DNA of 64,000 nt from Isoetes taiwanensis (Eukaryota > Streptophyta > Lycopodiopsida > Isoetales > Isoetaceae): contig JAJEKV010000049.1 of assembly GCA_021234155.1 (NCBI GenBank), forward strand, positions 7,142,150 through 7,206,149. The letters run 5' to 3'. The notes below the pieces were generated by a model. That model was not told the origin of the DNA and searched no databases. It saw nothing but the letters and a program-made list of their open reading frames with translations. Both the position numbers and the translations under genes were made by a program. Each line of letters begins with the position of its first letter. Position 1 is the stretch's first letter. Shown here piece after piece: positions 24,255 to 36,189 of the stretch.

Positions 24255-25018
24255 TGGCACATTTCAACCATAAAATACTATTTTTCATCTCTATGGTTTG
24301 TGGGTATCATTCTATTATTGCAACCAATATCATTCATAGTTTATCAAATGTTTCTCACGAATTTCTTTTGATCTAAGGTGGCTCTTTTTCACCGGCGATG
24401 AATAGAGGTATTCACTTGTCGTCACGGAGGAATATGAGCAAAGGCGAAGGGTAGAAATATTTATATAGTTTTTATTATCACGCTTTACCCTCCTAATAGC
24501 AATACGTAGCTTGAATCGACTTGTTGAAATCAATTTTGAAGGCCAACTATATCTTACTTGGCATCTAGGCATTTTGGAACTTGAATGAGAAAACACTTTC
24601 GCAAAATATAACTAACAACTTGTGCGCCTCCTGCTTGTCTTATGATTAGAGATGGTTGTTTACAAGAATTTGCAAACCTTTAAAAGCGTGTACTTACTCT
24701 TTAAGATGTGCATTTCTATTTAATATTTCAAGACTACAATTTTATACCCTTTACGTGCTCTTTTCTTTGCAATGCATTTTTGTAAGCAACATTGGCCAAA
24801 GTTCCATCTATATTTGCACCTGACAAGTCTTACCATCCAAAGATGCAAGCACTTAATGCATGCCCGATAAAATAGCCAGATATGAAGAAAATTGATCAAA
24901 GCAATGTTTTCCAAGCTCCAAATTCATATATTTCTTGCGGTCAAGAAGAAAGAGACATCCAACCAATGCTATTGGTCAAAGTAAGACTTGTTAGTGACAA
25001 GTTTATTTTGTTACTTTG

Positions 25019-28000
25019 TTCCCTATCCGACCGCTGATCCTCCGGCTTCGAGGGGCCCTCTTGGAAGGCCCAAAAGATTCCAGATCGGTCCCGGAGAACT
25101 TTTAATCAGCCGGGCGGCCCCGAGGCTCGGGCCTGTAGAAAACCCATGATGTCTTGTCGTTCGGGCAGGGAGGCTTCGAAATAGCAAATCGACCACAAAT
25201 GCGTCGGGAATGGTAGTACCCTAGAGGAGCAAGTTACAAGTGGGTTTTGCAAAGAAAACACTCCGCCCTCCACGGTATCATCACATCCTAGGCCAATTGA
25301 CTCGGTGTGATGGAGTAATTCTTTGAAGAGCTTCTTGGAGGTCGGTGGTCTTCGGCCGCAGACGGTCCCGAGGGCAAGCGTGTCGTTACGAGTCCATTGG
25401 CGAGGAATCAAATCGCGATTCAGGAGAAATTAGCCCGTCAGTCCCAGGGCCTTGGGAGAGAAGTCGGAACTAGCAGCGACTTCAGGGGATTTTAAGTCGC
25501 GTGCTCACGGCGTCAACACCCCCACTCCGATCAAGTCACTGGCGCAAGGTCAGCGAATCGGCGAGAGGGCCTCAAAAGCGTAAATACGTAGGTTGCGGGT
25601 TCTAGAAGGGTTTGCGTTTTGAAGGCGGGGCTGGTCATTGCATTGGGACTGGCCAGAAGCTACCCAGGAATACGAACAGGGAGGCGGCGGGCCGGAGTTT
25701 GGAGCTGTCCTCGTCCCGTCTTGGCAAGAATTAGAAATGGAGCGCTTTGCGGTGGCAAGACATTCATAGAATTACGCAAGTGTGCATTGTGCGAAAATAA
25801 ATTCTGATTTTTTGCCAGGCTGGAATCTAATCCATTTCGCACACAGCCCAATTTTGAAATTTAGGAGAAGGTCTAGGTCAAAGGGTTAGCTAAAGGTCAA
25901 AGGGAATGGAGTTTATTGGGATGTCGTTGTACCCTTCCCCAAGTCAAGGCTGGCGGGACGTTATCCCCTCCTAAGATTGCATTGACCCAAAGCGGGATCA
26001 AAAAAGTTCGGCTGACCCTTCTGGCGGCACCAACTACTAGAATGAAGATAATGATTCCACCCTCAAAAAGACTAGTGCCGGTTGGGGGGGTTAGATTTGA
26101 GTTGTTGGATGGTTGTGTTCGAGGGCCCTTCATATGGATAGAAAATGCCCTTGTTCAGTCAGGAGGGGCATAAAGCTATTTGACATGGATGGCATAATTA
26201 ACCTTGTAAAAGAAGGGTGTCTTGTCGTTCAAGCAACTAGGAGTTTAGGGTCCCAGAATGGCGTCAACACCACATGTCAAGTTACAAAGTTGCAAGGTTT
26301 TACAAAGAAATATGACAAGGAGGGCCTCCCGGCGGTATCAGCATCCCACCTAGGCCAATTATTCTGATTCTAGAAGGGTTTTGTTTTGGGGGCGAGTTTT
26401 GGTCTTCCGGCCCGCGGAACTTGGTCCCAGAGGCAACAGCGTCGGCGTTAGTCCATTCCGTAGAGTCAAATCGCGATTCGAGAGAGAGGGGAGGTCGTCA
26501 TGATCCCCTGGGTGGCCTTGGGAGAGGAAATTCGGAGCAAGCAGCGGCTTCCTGGGGATTTTAGGGTCTGTGGCTCTAGCATCAACACCCCCACCCACGG
26601 CCAAGTCCACCCAGGTCCCGCCCCGTCGACAAGGAGAGGGCCTCCAAAAACAAACCCCATGGGTTGCCGGGTTCTAGAAGGGTTTATGCGTTTTGGGGGG
26701 GACTTGGTTTGGGTACACTTGGGACTGGCCAGAAGAATACAGAGAAGGGGGACAAGACGCGAGATGAGTTTGGGCCTGTCCCTCCTCCGGAATGGCAAGT
26801 AGAAGTCGGGGCGCTTTTATGTAAAGTGGCAAGACATTCATAAATTCAAATTAATGCATTGTACGAAAATAAATTACGATTTTTGCCCGGTGGATTCCTA
26901 ACCCATCTCCGGCAAAGACACACCCCGATTTTGAAATTTTTGGAGAAGGTCTCGGTCAAAGGGTTAGCTAAGGTCAAAGGAATGGAGTTTGTGGGATCGT
27001 TGTACTTGGGGTTGACCTTGGCTCACTTGGGCGTTATGCTTGGTCTAAGATTGCATTGAGAATATAAGCATCATAACTATTAGAATGAAGATAAATGATT
27101 CTGAGAAAAGCATCATAACTACTAGAATGAAGATAAATGATTCTGGAAAAGCAAAAAGACTAGTGCGGTTGGGGGGTTAGATTTGGTTGCTTGTGATGAT
27201 GGTTGTGTTTGAAAGATCAAGGCATATGGATAGAGAGAATGCCCTTGTTCAAATCGGATTTATCCCTAAAGCTATTTGACATGGATGGCATAATTAACTT
27301 GTAATGAAACTGAATTGGGCAAGCAACTTAGGGAGTTTAGGGTCCCAGCTCCCGGCCAACACCCCCCACTCCATGTCAAGATCACGGTCAAGGTCCCGAC
27401 CAAATACGACAAGGAGGGCCTCCAAAAACGTAAACCACCTGACTTGCAGTTCTAGAAGGGTTTTTGTTTTGGGGCCGAGTTTTGGTCTTAACCCTGAGAA
27501 CTTGGTCCCTAGGGCAACGTCGGCGTTCCGAGTCCATTCCTGAGAGTCAAATCTTGAGTCGGAAGAGGGAGGTGGCCCGTCCGTCCCCTCAGGCCTTAGG
27601 GAGAGGGAAATCCGGGCAAGCGACTTAGGGGATTTTAGGGTCCGTGCTCTAGCATCAACACCCCCCACTCCACGTCAAGTCACGGCGCAAAGTCCCGCCA
27701 TAATCGACAAGGAGAGGGCCTCCAAAAGCGTAAACCACTGTGGGTTGCGAGGGTTCTAGAAGGGTTCGCGTTTTGGGGCGAGACTTGTCTGCACGCACTG
27801 GGACACGCCGAAAGCCAATAGAGAATCACCGAGCAAGGGGAGACAGGACGGAGCGGAGTTGGGCCCAATCCTCCTCCCGATGTGGCAAGTAGAAAGTCGA
27901 GGCTTTTTGCGTGGCAAGACATTCATAAATTAAGCGAATTAATGCATTGTCACGAAAATAAATTCTGATTTTTGCCACCGGATTCCTAATCCATCTCCAT

Positions 28001-28190
28001 CTACGGCCCAATTTTACCGAAATTTTCGGAGAAGGTCTAGTCAAAGGGTTAGCTAAGGTCAAAGGAATGGAGTTTGTGGGATCGTTGTGCCAGGGTTGAC
28101 CTTGGCTCGCTTTGGGCGTTATACTTGGTCTAAGATTGCATTGGGCGTAAACCACGTGACTTGCGGATTCTAGAAGGTTTTTGTTTTGGT
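25019..28190. repeat. GC-rich subrepeats, copy 2
   Basis: This corresponds to 15871-19060. It shares the GGCCCAAAAGATTCCAGATCGG start, TAGAAGGGTTTGCGTTTT and AAATAAATTCTGATTTTTGCC. It is heavily scarred by short indels relative to copy 1, notably in 25019-26360. No coding sequence is supported. Confidence 0.7.
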
Positions 28191-29101
28191 TTTTCTGCTC
28201 CCCAAAGCTATTTGACATGGATGGCATAACTAACTTGTAATGAACTAGTTTTGTTTCTCCGAAACAATTGTACCTTGATGAAAGATTGCTTCATAGTTTC
28301 CAAGTGAAAATTTTTTAATGTGTCCCAAGACCGCCTTGTTGCCCCCACGGTCAAAGACTTCGCCTTTTTCGATGCACACTCTTTTAGTTATGCATTTTAT
28401 TGCATTTATGGTTTATAAATTCGTAGTTAATGCATGGCATGGAATTAAATTATGGTTTTTGGTCACTGGCTTCTATGGTCATCACCGGCCGATATGAGGA
28501 AAATTTCCAAAATTTTAGGATAAGGTCGGACCCAAGCGTTGGGGTTAGAAACGGTCCTGGCGGCCCGTTGTTGGGCAAGCATGGTAGCACCCTTCCCCAA
28601 AGTCAAACAAAGGCGACTTTGAATGGCCACCTCGGTGGGGAGAGTCCCGTCCCAGGGAGGCCGGACCCCAAAAGCGTTCTCGGCAGCCTGTCACCACCCC
28701 CCCACAGGCGTATGCTTAATGAACACCCTCCGGCTTCGGTTCCCCTATATATTCGGCCGTTGAATCCTCTCCGTTCAAGGATCCAGCCTCCGGGGCTGTT
28801 CAAATAAGCCTAGGGACAAACTTTAATGAGCTTCACATTAAAAAAAAGATGCAAAAAACAATAGCGTCGCTATAACAAAATCATTAAGGGGCGTCGGCGT
28901 GCGGCCAGATTTGAAATAGCGTCGTCCTTGGCGTCACTCTGTAATATTTAGAACCAGCGGTTTTTCGAACTTCTTTTTGCCCTACTTCTTGAGGTTCTTG
29001 GGCGTCGTCCTAGTACCCTGATCTACGCAAGCAACTATTCTAAGGTTAGTATATCATGTTTTTAGATTGAATAGGTTTTGGATTGAATGGTGCATGCCCA
29101 A

Positions 29102-29930
29102 CCTTCCTCTTTTTTTTTTTGTTTCCTTTCCTTCCTCTTCTTCTTTTGTTCTTGATTTTTTTCTTCCCATTCTTCCATGCCTGCGTTCATTCTTCCTCCT
29201 TCTTTCTTTCTTTCTCATGCTTCATTTCTTCCTCATTCTTCCTCATGCTTCATTTCTTCCTCCTTCTTCCATGCTTCATTCTTTCCTCATTCTTTCTTCC
29301 CATATTTCTTCTTTCCTCATTTCTTTCTCATTCTTTCTTCCTCATTCTTTCTCATTTCTTTCTTCCTCATGCTTTCTCATTCTTTTATTCCTCACTCTTT
29401 CTCATTCTTCCTCATTCTTTCTCATTTCTTGCTTTCTCATTTCTTTCTCATGCTTTCTCATTTCTTTCTCATGCTTTCTCATTTGTTTCTCATTTCCATT
29501 CTTTCTCATGCTTTCTCATTCCTAATTCTTTCCCCTCCCTTCCCTCATTTCTTTCTTCTCTTCCCTTCCTTATTCTTCATTTTTTTTCATTTCTTATTCT
29601 TCTTTTTATTCTTTTTTAATTTCATTTCTTCATTCTTCATTTGTTTCTTATTCTTCACATTTCTTCCTCACTTTCCATTCGATCCTTTTCTTTCCCTTCC
29701 CTTATTTCTTCCTTCCATTCTATTCCCTTCCTTCTCTTATTTCCTCTTATTTTTTCTTCATTCTTTCTTGTTTCTTCTCTTATTTCTTCTCTATTCTATC
29801 CTTATTTCTTCCCTTCTATTCTCTTATTTCTTTCTCTTGTTTTATTTCTATCTCTTGTTTTCTATCCTCCCCCCTTTTTTCCTTTCTTTCTTCTTAGATC
29901 TTTTTCTTCTTTGTTCTTATTCCTCTAATG
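29102..29930. repeat. Long pyrimidine tract, copy 2
   Basis: This is a near-identical repeat of the tract at 20034-20850, differing by a few homopolymer length changes. Open frames across it are compositional artefacts. Confidence 0.9.
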
Positions 29931-30071
29931 CTTTGTTACTTACGTTTCTTGGCTTTCTATTACGATTTGGACCGAAGCGATCTTGTACACGGCGTCCTTA
30001 TTTTGGTAAGTAGTTGATTCGCACTTGCATTTTTATTTTTATAGTTTTAAGTAGGTTAAAAAAATTGATGG

Positions 30072-30456
30072 AGTGGCTTTGTTCAAGGGCGCGGGTAGGC
30101 TCCACCTAAGTGGGGAGGACCATGTGCGGTTTCAAGTCCACTTTCACTACAATCATAAATGTTTCCTAGGTTAATGAGTGGCTTGTTCAAAGGGCACGGT
30201 CGGCTCCACCTAGAGTGGAGAGGGACCCGCATGCGGGTTCAAGTCCACTTCAGTTCCACTTGTTATTTTTAGGTTTAAAATAAAATTGTAGTGGCTTGTT
30301 CAAGGTCGCGATCGGCTCCACCTTAGCGTGGAGAGGACTAGGGTGTCCGGGTCCAAGTCCACTTTTCTTCTCATTCTTAGGTAGATGTGGCTACGGCAAG
30401 GACATGGTCGGCTCCATCTTGCAGTGGGGAGGACCAGGTGTTAGGACCTTAGTTCA
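30072..30456 (+). repeat. Four tandem tRNA-like hairpin units, copy 2
   Basis: This is the partner of 20983-21365, with the same order and spacing. The units keep TGGCTT(T)GTTCAAGG near their start and GGTTTCAAGTCC, GGGTTCAAGTCC and GGGTCCAAGTCC near their ends. The fourth unit is again the most diverged, so its decay predates the 9.1 kb duplication. Confidence 0.5.
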
Positions 30457-31097
30457 CGTTTATTGTCGATTTTTAGCTAGAGGTAGCTAGGGCTAGGTTA
30501 AGTTAACGATGGCCCGGATGATTCCCTTCACACCGTGCTAGTTAAAAAAAAAAGGTTAGGCTAACTTAATGTAGTACTAATTAGCACTAAAAGCGTTGGT
30601 AAAAAATAAATAACTTAACTAATTAACTAAATTATTTCGAACATGTCTAGTTAAGTTAGCCAAAGGCATAAAAATTATATGTACAATTAACTAAACTTAA
30701 AGTGACCTCTATAGTGCTAATTTCTAATTTAGTTAATTTTTAGTTAATTTTGCTAACTAATCCGAACAAGGTGCGAAGATAAGTTTAGGTAGTGTTTTTG
30801 GTTAAAAAGTTAACTAAAATTTGGGACTATCGCTAACTAATTAACTAGTATCTGAATGTAAATTGACCAGGTGGTCTGAATACCCTAATCTAACCTATTT
30901 AGTTTTTCTTGTTTCTTCTTCTTTTTTTTCTTCCTTTTTGGGCCGGGGTCGGATAAGGTATTAGTCGCCATAGGGCGTGTTATAAGTAATGATTATATGG
31001 TCCGCATACATGTTTGATATTGTCATTATTATGTTGCATTTACTTTGTGCATGCTTGGCTTTTGTATTCATTATTTTGTTTTGTTTGTAGGCATAAA

Positions 31098-32636
31098 ATG
31101 GCCTCGATGGAGACGAGAGATGCTTAGTGAAATTAGGCATCCTCATCAATCAAATATCGCGCCTGAATCAGGCGGGCGACATATGCAAACCCGATGATCG
31201 AATTAACCGTTTTGTAGCATCAGTTGAGAAAGAATGTCGGTCTGAATTATGTGGGGAGGTGGCGAGCATGAGTCCGAGTTGGAAGATATGATGAGAAAGA
31301 ACTTAAAGTCTTGGGTTTGCAATCTGAGCGAGAATTGAGGATGCTACTTAAGTATAAAGTGCCACTTATGAGCCCCTATCTTTGAGGCATCACGTGGGGC
31401 GATGGGCTAATTAGCGTGGAAGTGCAAAGGTTCGACGCAAAAGATCACAAGATGGCCCGATGCTTGCCTCAATGATGAGCAGGTGAAGGAGTTAGATAGT
31501 CTTATCCATGGTGGGAGCTCTATTGGTGCGGGGGCTAGATTATCATTACATGCTCATGATAAATGTCTTTCAATTTATTAGCTGACATTCACATTGGATC
31601 TTTGTTGGAGTTGTAAAGTGCATTGGTAGTAAACAAAGGCGCCAAATATACCAAATCGGATCTTGGGAACCCCGTACTTTAATCAAGATGATTATTATCT
31701 TGGGCATTGTGTGGAGAGGCCAAGATAGAGCTGCATCATGGTTGTTGGTCGACAAGTATATCCGTTTCAAGAGCCCAAGTCCGGCGGCTGGCCACACCAA
31801 TTGGACTTGCCCCTCGAGGTCTTTTGTGGAGATGAGCCCGAGGGGACCAATGGTAGTCCTGCCATTCATGAATGGAGGAACCTTTTGAAATTACTTGACC
31901 ATCTTCCGAGCCAATTCTCTTCTTATAGGAGATGGTCAAATGCAATGCATAGTGCTCCAAGAAGGGCTGATATGAAGATAAGTGCTGAGTGGAAAGCCAA
32001 AATGAGACTCCGTGTATAAGTGCGTCCCGAAATAGCTCTCGCTCTTGCTGAAAAGAGTCTATGCCATCCACGCTCGAAGTTGGACACACACAAAGCTCAA
32101 TTGCAAAAGGGTCAAACTCCATTTTGATGACTCCCTTACAAATGTGTGGGTGGCTATTGGTGATTGGGACCGCGACCCTCCGTTTTTTGCAAGGGCGAAT
32201 GCCCAAATTGAAGAGCCGTTATACACTACAAGATGGAGCAGTCGCGATATCCTTGGTGGGAGAAGAGAGTTTTACATCATCATCGGATGACCAAGCATCA
32301 TGGGGGCATGAGATATCGACATATATTCCACAGGCTACATTTACGAGATGCTCCTTGATTTTGTCCGGGCAATGCGGCTTATGGGGTTGTGTGTTGAGAT
32401 AAACCCAACCGAAGCCAATACTCTAGCACATTGGACATCATCCAACATATGAAGGTCCAAATGATGATGGATAGAGAGCTGGTGCACATGGATCGCCCAT
32501 CTATTGCTTCGGCGTCGTCGATGTGTTCAAAACAGCAGGGCTTTCTTCTGATATAGTTGTGAGAGAGAGACGACATATGAAGTGTGGTGATCCACTTGAG
32601 ATGGCTAAGCTACTGTTAAATGCTTGCAAGAAGTGA
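31098..32636 (+). pseudogene. Degenerate protein-kinase-like gene, copy 2
   Basis: This is the second copy of the gene at 21995-23523, with the same likely 3' splice site before ATG 31098 and the same KLLLNACKK-like end at 32636. It gives the cleaner view of the catalytic region: EIALALAE, WTHTKLNCKRVKLHFDDS, then NVWVAIGDWDRD, where the last motif occupies the DFG position. The hinge-like PFMNGGTF is present at about 31862-31885. The copies differ by scattered indels, so neither reads through. The shared unusual residues suggest that loss of HRD/DFG is ancestral, not recent damage. ATP binding or phosphotransfer cannot be assumed. Confidence 0.5.
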
Positions 32637-32796
32637 TTAATATAATTTTGTCTTCCTATTTGAGGCTTGTTGCAACCAATAAATGTTTTTTAGTCAAAAT
32701 TACTAATGAAAAAAGTAATTTATTAATCAAAAAAATTATTATTAATGGTAAATAAATTATTAATCATAACTTGTAGATAAAGTGTCGTCTGGGGCG

Positions 32797-33010
32797 TCAA
32801 ACCCTAGGTTTTGTGTGCTACATCATCAAACCCTAGATTGTAAATGCCATGTGGCACAATCTAGGGTTTGATGATATAACACGCATAATTAGGGTTTGAT
32901 GACATGGCACTTACTATGATGTGGCAATAGGAAGTCGCGACGTGACACAACCTAGGGTTTGATGATGTGCCACCGCATAGCGTGGGGTTTCATGATGTGG
33001 CACTAAAAAT
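32797..33010. repeat. Telo-box cluster and hairpin, copy 2
   Basis: This corresponds to 23682-23900. The left arm (32813-32841) is unchanged. The right arm keeps ACAATCTAGGGTTTGATGAT and then diverges to ATAACACG, so the outer stem is partly lost here. Other CTAGGGTTTGATGATGTGCCAC boxes are kept. Confidence 0.7.
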
Positions 33011-33228
33011 GCCACGGGGATAATTTAGGGTTGATTGTATGATGACATGATACATGGCACGATAATATGGCAACCTAGAGTTCGATATGCACCCCATACA
33101 TATATCACGAGATCGTTTCTAATATAAATAAGAAGATAAGAATATAAATTTAGGTATTTATTCAAAGACACTTGTTCAAAGCTTTTCTCTCGCTAATTCT
33201 CGTTATGTTCAAATTAATATATATAGTC

Positions 33229-33381
33229 ATGGCGGAGGCTCAATTCTTAGCGGTTTTCCTCATTGTGGCCCTCTTTACGCTGATTCAATATTCATGGCAT
33301 TCTGCGTCTCCCCTCCGCCCCCGGTCAAGGCGGTCAAAGGCTGCGATAAGTCTGCTTGGGCTCATTAGTGGCACATTTTGA
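33229..33381 (+). CDS. 50-residue ORF with hydrophobic N-terminal segment, copy 2
   Basis: This is the partner of the ORF at 24114. ATG 33229, MAEAQFLAVFLIVALFTL, then a basic tail with RPRSRRSK, stop at 33379-33381. The start and hydrophobic core are identical to copy 1, and the C-terminal residues differ through compensating indels. Function unknown. Confidence 0.35.
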   Translation: MAEAQFLAVFLIVALFTLIQYSWHSASPLRPRSRRSKAAISLLGLISGTF

Positions 33382-33654
33382 ACCATAAAAATACTATTTT
33401 TTTTCATCTCTATGGTTTGTAAGTATCATTCTATTATTGCAACCAATATCATTCATGGTTATCAAATGTTTCTCTCACAATTTCTTTTTGATCTAGGTGT
33501 GCTCTTTTTCTCGTGATGAATAGAGGTAATCCTTGATCGTGCACGGAGAATGAGCAAGATGAAGGTAAGTATTTATATAGTTTTTATTATTATACGCTTT
33601 ACCCTCTAATTAGGTATGTGAGTTTATGCATGGAGTTTTAATTTGTTGTGTAGA

Positions 33655-35629
33655 GGAAAGGGGCGAGTTTAGAGAAAATAGGAGGAGAACTCCCGCGAGG
33701 TAGGGGCAATCGTCTTTGATGGTCCTCCAAGACGCCAACCTCCACCTATCACTACACCAAAGGTTTGGGTATTAAGATAGCTTTTTATAAAAATAATAAA
33801 TAAATGAATTGTTTTTTGCATGATATTTGTGCTTCTGCAGCTCCTCATAGCTCCCGCCTTCCTCGCAAACATGTCTCATGTAGAGAGACCAAATTGCAAC
33901 ATATTTTGCCTCTTTGACACCAGCGCCGGTTAGGCAAAATGACCTCAGCTCCTATTCCCCAACGACATAGTGTTGATTATCGGCCTCCACGTTCGCGAGA
34001 ATATTGAGAATGCTAGGCGTAGTATGGACTCCGTTCTAGGCAAGAGGCGGGAACAGTTTTTCTAATGCAAGGAACTTGGAGGAAGATTTCAACGGTAAAT
34101 ATATATCCACTACGCACCAAACATTTCTTTGGTTGCGGCATGTTAAAGATGCTCATTCTCTCATTACTTCCCAGGTCAAGAAGTAGTGGAGCAAACAGAC
34201 TCACAACCTTCAAAATCGCGACGATCATCCACGGGGTTCGGATCCAAGAACATGGTCGCCGCGCGACTTGGAGAAGGCAAGGATCCCGACGACGTCCACG
34301 TGTCATGAAGAAGAGTCCATTTAAAGCTTTGTTTTAGACCGCGTAAGTCTGCGGCAATGATTTGGCCCCGAATATACCCGACTATCATATTAATAATAAT
34401 TTTTTGATGTAAGTTATGTGAACATATTATTTAAGATATCAACCTTAAATATTAGTACTTTGTCATCTAAATTTGTTGTTTTGTTCATTCTCTTCACTTA
34501 GAATACATTGCAAAGTGCTCAAAAGGTTCTTAATCGGGGACGGGATATGTATATTGATTGTTAGACATAAACACGCTTTTATATACCCACCATTTATGCT
34601 TCAGGGACGCTCTTCCTAAGAAGGATGATGAGGGAAGTGTCTTTTTATACTACAATCGAGGGACGCGGTCACAAATAATATCTCTCGTTTATGTCCTCCC
34701 CTTGCGGTATAGGGGAGTGGTCTCGGCGCTTATGACCAACGCTTAAATAGAGAGCGTCAAAATAAAAATGAAACGAGTTTCCCGGAGATAGAAAAAGCAA
34801 AGGCGTTTAGCCGAAGAAGCTCACTTGCCGATGATGGAAGTGACTTATCACGAAAAAGGAGGTACATGACCTAGTCATAGTCTTGTTTTTATTATTTTGA
34901 TATGGCGTTGATCTATCGATTTATGTCAAAGGCACCATGTGGTCAAGGAACTGAAGCGGACTTGCGAAAAGAAGGAGGCGATTGGTCAAAGTCCCTAAAC
35001 CACTTAATCTCCACAAGGAAGATATCAAGGTATTTCTTATTTTTTTTTGTCATTCGTTCACTTTAACTTGTGATAATGTTGTGTGCCTTGCAATCAGTTG
35101 CATTGAGCGTGCAAAGGATCGAGAAAGCAAACATAGAGCTCGGACCGAAACAAAGCAACTAAAAGTGATCGAAAAAGGCGTCTCATTTGGGCTCCGTGAT
35201 CAAAAAGGGTTTTTCCATAGATTCGTAAGAGCTATATTAGTTCACATTAATTTTAATAAGAACTTTAAATGTCACTAGCTAATACTAGTTATATTGTCAT
35301 AGGAACATCTATACGGGTTTGCCCCTAACAAGCGGCCAGTACAAGTAGCCACGGGCGTGGAAATTGTTTTATCTGTATCAACGGTTATACGACGAGGGAA
35401 CTCTCCCAATTAGCGGGAATGCGGGTGCGTTGTAGAAAATTATTATAATTCTATGAACTACATTAACGCCATATTCTTTTGGTTTTATAGGAAGGCGATG
35501 GCGGATATGAATGAAGGTCTAGAGCATGACATAAGGCTTTCGGTAGCGGCGAGGATCTGCAAAAACGTCGATGGAGAGCCATCCAATCGCATACCCGTCG
35601 CGTCGTCCTCTAACTTCGTGCTCGGATGA
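33655..35629 (+). pseudogene. Broken multi-exon gene in the mobile block
   Basis: Several short open stretches are bounded by splice-like sites. They include a Pro-rich VFDGPPRRQPPPITTPK near 33712-33765, and a segment after TTCCCAG at about 34170 reading EVVEQTDSQPSKSRRSS. Another at about 34725-34855 has EIEKAKAFSRRSSLADDGSD, and the last exon (about 35491-35629) after TTTTATAG contains KAMADMNEGLEHDIRLSV and ends at TGA 35627. The peptide style (basic, Ser-rich, charged) is common in plant transposon ORFs. I cannot assign a family, and frameshifts join most pieces. It exists once, outside the 9.1 kb duplication. Confidence 0.3.
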
Positions 35630-35693
35630 CTACTCCCTTGAATCTACGAGAGAGTAGCTCTAGGCTAAAAGGGTGGATACTCCTCTTAACGAG

Positions 35694-35850
35694 TCTTTTG
35701 TGATTATTTAAAATATAAATACAATTCACTTTTGTGATTATTTAAAAATATAAATATAAAAATAATTTTGTGACTATTTAAAATATGAATATAAAAAACA
35801 CTTTTGTGATTATTTAAAAATATTTTTATATAAATATATTTTTATTTTTT
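35694..35850. repeat. AT-rich tandem repeat
   Basis: Four imperfect units of about 40-55 bp are built on TTTTGTGATTATTTAAAAATATAAAT. The third unit reads TTTTGTGACTATTTAAAATATGAAT. The array runs directly into T-rich sequence. Confidence 0.8.
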
Positions 35851-36045
35851 TTTTTTTTTTTTTTCCCCTTCATCGTCGCAGATACCCGTATCCGCGATTT
35901 TTTTTTGCCACGTGGCTTTTTATATAAATATATTTTTATTTTTTTATTTTTTTTTTTTTATTTTTTATTTTTTCCCCTTCACGTCGCATCACGACGTATC
36001 CATCGTCGCTTTTTTTTTTTTTTTTTTGCTCGTGGCTTTTTCTAC
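35824..36045. repeat. Two T-rich ~110 bp repeats
   Basis: Each unit starts TTTTTATATAAATATATTTTTATT. It continues through a long T run and CCCCTTCA-CGTCGCA, and ends in a second T run and CGTGGCTTTT. The units lie at about 35826-35920 and 35918-36045. Runs of more than 15 T make the exact lengths unreliable. Confidence 0.7.
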
Positions 36046-36189
36046 AACCAGTTTTTCAGAATTTTCCGTGTGTTACGTTCCACGTGTCATGTCGCGACCT
36101 ATACCGCGTGGCTTTCCGCGGCTGCGTGGATTTTGGTGATGTTCCGTGTATATTCCATGTATATTCCACGTATATTTCCGTGTCACGTG

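Larger units (their letters stand above)
15366..24497 (+). repeat. 9.1 kb direct duplication, copy 1
   Basis: Positions 15366-24497 realign to 24511-33610 at offsets of about 9.06-9.15 kb throughout. Anchors include the pyrimidine tract, the tRNA-like array, the kinase-like gene and the telo-box hairpin. The duplicated unit starts in U-module flank at TTGAATCGACTTG, about 500 bp before the mobile DNA. So the duplication happened after insertion, or arose in assembly. About 13 bases of unmatched filler (24498-24510) sit at the junction. Confidence 0.9.
24511..33610 (+). repeat. 9.1 kb direct duplication, copy 2
   Basis: This is the partner of 15366-24497. It begins with the same U-module flank (TTGAATCGACTTG) and re-enters the mobile DNA at 25019, after TTACTTTG, exactly as at 15870/15871. 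It runs on past 33610 into single-copy sequence that copy 1 lacks. Its GC-rich part is more diverged from copy 1 (many small indels) than the AT-rich part. Confidence 0.9.

Noticed and set aside
20983-30456. CRISPR array
   Set aside because: Repeat units are long, diverged and separated by related rather than unique spacers, and the genome is a plant.
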